Shown piece after piece: positions 62,038 to 64,000 of a DNA stretch of 64,000 nucleotides. Origin of the DNA: Brooklawnia cerclae (GTDB lineage Bacteria; Actinomycetota; Actinomycetes; Propionibacteriales; Propionibacteriaceae). The translations under genes and the position numbers were made by a program. Within the stretch, counting starts at the first letter, position 1. Each line of letters starts with the position of its first letter. The notes under the pieces were generated by a model. The model saw only the letters and a list, made by a program, of their open reading frames with translations, ran no database searches and was not told the origin of the DNA. The stretch lies in assembly GCF_011758645.1 (NCBI RefSeq), contig NZ_JAAMOZ010000002.1:186001-250000 (forward strand). Direction: 5' to 3'.

Positions 62038-63417
62038 ATGGCCACCACGATTATCTCGATCGAGACCCCGTCCCTCGGCGACCGCAGCTACCTCGTCCAC
62101 GACGGCGAGGTCGCCTTCGTCGTCGACCCCCAGCGCGACATCGACCGCGTCCTGGACGCCGCCGAGAAGGCGGGCGTGCGGATCACGCACGTCTTCGAGA
62201 CCCACATCCACAACGACTACGTCACCGGCGGCTACGCCCTCGCCCAGCAGACCGGCGCGCGCTACTACGTCAACGCCGAGGACGAGGTCTCCTTCGAGCG
62301 CACCCAGATCCGCGACGGCCAGGTCGTCGAGGTCAGTCCCGCCCTGCGGGTGCGCGCCATGCACACCCCGGGCCACACCTTCACGCACCTGTCCTACGTG
62401 CTCGAGGGCGCCGAGCCCGCGGTGTTCTCCGGCGGGTCGTTGCTGTTCGGCTCCACCGGTCGGCCCGACCTGCTCGGCGAGGCCCACACCCACGACCTCG
62501 CCCGCCACCAGTACAGCTCCGCCCGCAGGCTCGCGGCCGAGCTGAGCGAGGACACCAAGGTCATGCCCACCCACGGCTTCGGCTCCTTCTGCGCCGCCAC
62601 CTCCGCCGGCGGGAACACCACCGCCTCCACGATCGGCCAGGAGCGGCTGATCAACCCGGTGCTGAGCCAGGACGAGAGGGACTACGTCGCCGACACCCTC
62701 GCCGGCCTCGACGACTACCCCGCCTACTACGTGCACATGGGCCCGGCCAACGCCGTCGGCCCGAGCGCCTCGGACCTGTCCGAGCCCGAGCGGGCCGACA
62801 AGGACCAGCTCCGCCGCCGGCTCGCGGCCGGGGAGTGGCTGGTGGACCTGCGCACCCGCACCGCCTTCGCCGCCGGCCACGTGCCGGGCACGTTCAACTT
62901 CGGGCTGGACGGGCAGTTCGCCACCTATCTCGGCTGGCTGATCCCGTGGGGCACCCCGGTCACCCTGCTCGGGGAGTCCCGGGAGCAGGTCGCCGAGGCC
63001 CAGCGCGAGCTGACCCGGATCGGGATCGACCGCCCCGCCGCGGCCGCGACCGGCCGCCCGCAGGAGTGGACCGACGCCCCGCTCGCCACCTTGCCGTCCG
63101 CGAGCTTCACCGACCTCGCCCAGGTCCGCCACCACCGGCCCGTCACCGTCCTGGACGTGCGCCGGGGCAGCGAGTGGCGCGAGGCCCACATCGACGGCGC
63201 CGTGCACATCCCGATCCACGACATCGTCAAGCGCATGGACGAGGTGCCCGAGGGTGAGGTCTGGGTGCACTGCGCGTCCGGCTACCGCGCCTCCATCGCA
63301 GCCTCGCTGGTCGCGGCCACCGGCCGCCGCGTGGTCGTGGTCGACGACAGCTTCGACCGCTCCGCCCGGACCGCCGGCCTGCCCATCGTCACCGAGGCGA
63401 CCCCGGCCTCCGCCTGA
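62038..63417 (+). CDS. Persulfide dioxygenase-rhodanese fusion (CstB-like)
   Basis: A 459-residue three-domain enzyme. An N-terminal metallo-beta-lactamase persulfide dioxygenase has THIHNDYVTGG, MHTPGHTFTHLSY, SGGSLLFGSTGRPDL and MPTHGFGSFC (iron ligands His/His/Asp). A central rhodanese-like domain lacks an active-site Cys (GEWLVDLRTRTAFAAGHVPGTFNF to GTPVTLLGES). A C-terminal active rhodanese has VHCASGYRAS. This matches staphylococcal CstB, which turns persulfides to thiosulfate/sulfite. ATG 62038 has GAAAGGACC upstream; the TTG one codon earlier is an alternative. Confidence 0.92.
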   Translation: MATTIISIETPSLGDRSYLVHDGEVAFVVDPQRDIDRVLDAAEKAGVRITHVFETHIHNDYVTGGYALAQQTGARYYVNAEDEVSFERTQIRDGQVVEVSPALRVRAMHTPGHTFTHLSYVLEGAEPAVFSGGSLLFGSTGRPDLLGEAHTHDLARHQYSSARRLAAELSEDTKVMPTHGFGSFCAATSAGGNTTASTIGQERLINPVLSQDERDYVADTLAGLDDYPAYYVHMGPANAVGPSASDLSEPERADKDQLRRRLAAGEWLVDLRTRTAFAAGHVPGTFNFGLDGQFATYLGWLIPWGTPVTLLGESREQVAEAQRELTRIGIDRPAAAATGRPQEWTDAPLATLPSASFTDLAQVRHHRPVTVLDVRRGSEWREAHIDGAVHIPIHDIVKRMDEVPEGEVWVHCASGYRASIAASLVAATGRRVVVVDDSFDRSARTAGLPIVTEATPASA

Positions 63418-63541
63418 CCGTGAGTGGGCTGCGGCCCCGCTTGTCACGGCAACCACCCCGGCACGCTCCGCGGTGCACGCACCACCGGGCGGGCACCTGG
63501 TGGGTCGCGTGCCCTCGAACCTCGGGAAGGACCCCCGGTCC

Positions 63542-64000
63542 GTGCTTGCCCTGACCCTGCCGATCGGCCTCGTCGTCGGCATCACCCTCGGCGCCCTCGG
63601 CGGCGGGGGATCCATCCTGACCGTCCCGGCCCTGGTCTACCTCCTCGGGCTCGACCCCCGGTCTGCGACGACCGGCTCGCTCGTCATCGTCGGCGTCACG
63701 ACGCTGATCGGGATGCTCCCGCACCTGCGCGCCCGCCGGGTGCGCCTGGGGCAGGGCGTCGTCTTCGGCCTCCTCGGCCTGGGCGGGGCCTTCGTCGGCT
63801 CACTGCTGTCGACGGCGGTGCCCCAGAACGTCCTGCTCGCCGCCTTCGCGGGCCTCATGCTCGTCGTCGCCGCGGTGATGACCCGGCGCCGGTGGGCCGC
63901 CGCCCGCAACCAGGCCGCCGGCCACGGCCAGGTCGAGGCCCGGACCACCCCGGTGGTCTCCCTGCGCCCGTTCCGCTGCGACTGCCACGCCCTCGGCGTC
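63542..64000 (+). CDS. TauE/SafE (TSUP) sulfur-anion exporter, 3' end cut by window edge
   Basis: About 153 codons are present before the right edge. The chain begins LALTLPIGLVVGITLGALGGGGSILTVPALVYLLG, the TSUP N-terminal repeat, followed by ATTGSLVIVGVTTLIGMLPHLRARRVRLGQGVVFGLLG and further helices. The GTG at 63542 has GGGAAGGA ten bases upstream; a GTG at 63509 is possible. In staphylococcal cst loci a TauE protein accompanies CstB and is thought to export sulfite, which fits here. It is 124 bp downstream of the dioxygenase with no terminator visible between. Confidence 0.85.
   Translation, partial: MLALTLPIGLVVGITLGALGGGGSILTVPALVYLLGLDPRSATTGSLVIVGVTTLIGMLPHLRARRVRLGQGVVFGLLGLGGAFVGSLLSTAVPQNVLLAAFAGLMLVVAAVMTRRRWAAARNQAAGHGQVEARTTPVVSLRPFRCDCHALGV

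Overview
The window is GC-rich actinobacterial DNA with short gaps, many overlapping starts and stops, and long spurious antisense frames. Gene content points to the family Propionibacteriaceae (inference). It carries a pyruvate:ferredoxin oxidoreductase, a roughly 1130-residue protein that I read as the pyrophosphate-dependent PEP carboxykinase known from propionibacteria, a biotin ECF transporter, cytochrome bd, and the actinobacterial ffs-dnaX-ybaB-recR block.

Layout. 1-5.2 kb: nifJ (cut by the left edge) and its coupled flavoprotein partner, then a thiamine-binding protein. 5.3-7.9 kb: Nei-type glycosylase, an F420/NADP-type reductase and a divergent LLM flavin oxidoreductase. 8-14 kb: cydABDC. 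14.3-16.4 kb: bioYMN. 16.4-24.2 kb: an HtrA-like protease, then a set that looks built for unsaturated uronic sugars (TIM-barrel isomerase, AraC regulator, GH88/105 hydrolase, RpiB/DhuI-like isomerase, MHS permease), and a MerR regulator. 24.4-29.2 kb: putative PPi-PEPCK and an MFS permease. 29.2-30.5 kb: a gene-poor stretch with paired DnaA-box-like sites and an operon of three tiny proteins. 30.6-34.5 kb: TIGR03085 protein, small membrane protein and RCK potassium channel, bracketed by two inverted copies of a MITE-like element. 34.5-48.4 kb: aldolase, MFS, TSUP, GH13, epimerase, MetE-like and CobF genes, a lipase/acyltransferase/zinc-ribbon operon, PrsW, Fic and DUF3892. 48.5-55.7 kb: tRNA-Ser, universal stress protein, SRP RNA, nagA, dnaX, ybaB, recR, DUF1707. 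56-64 kb: an unusual Cys/Tyr-rich protein, multicopper oxidase, and a persulfide-response module (CstR-like repressor, thioredoxin, DUF302, two rhodaneses, a CstB-like persulfide dioxygenase, a TauE/SafE exporter cut by the right edge).

Regulatory logic. A 16-bp palindrome (ATACCCCC/GGGGGTAT) recurs at four promoters of the persulfide module, and a close match lies 45 nt upstream of cydA. This suggests that the CstR-like repressor also controls the sulfide-tolerant oxidase. GGAAT-N17/18-GTT promoters of the SigR/SigH (thiol-stress) type precede the LLM oxidoreductase, the three-microprotein operon, trxA and the rhodanese/dioxygenase operon. Together these point to a thiol/sulfur stress network that includes the undescribed microprotein operon. 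All functional calls rest on reading the sequence; no database search was run.
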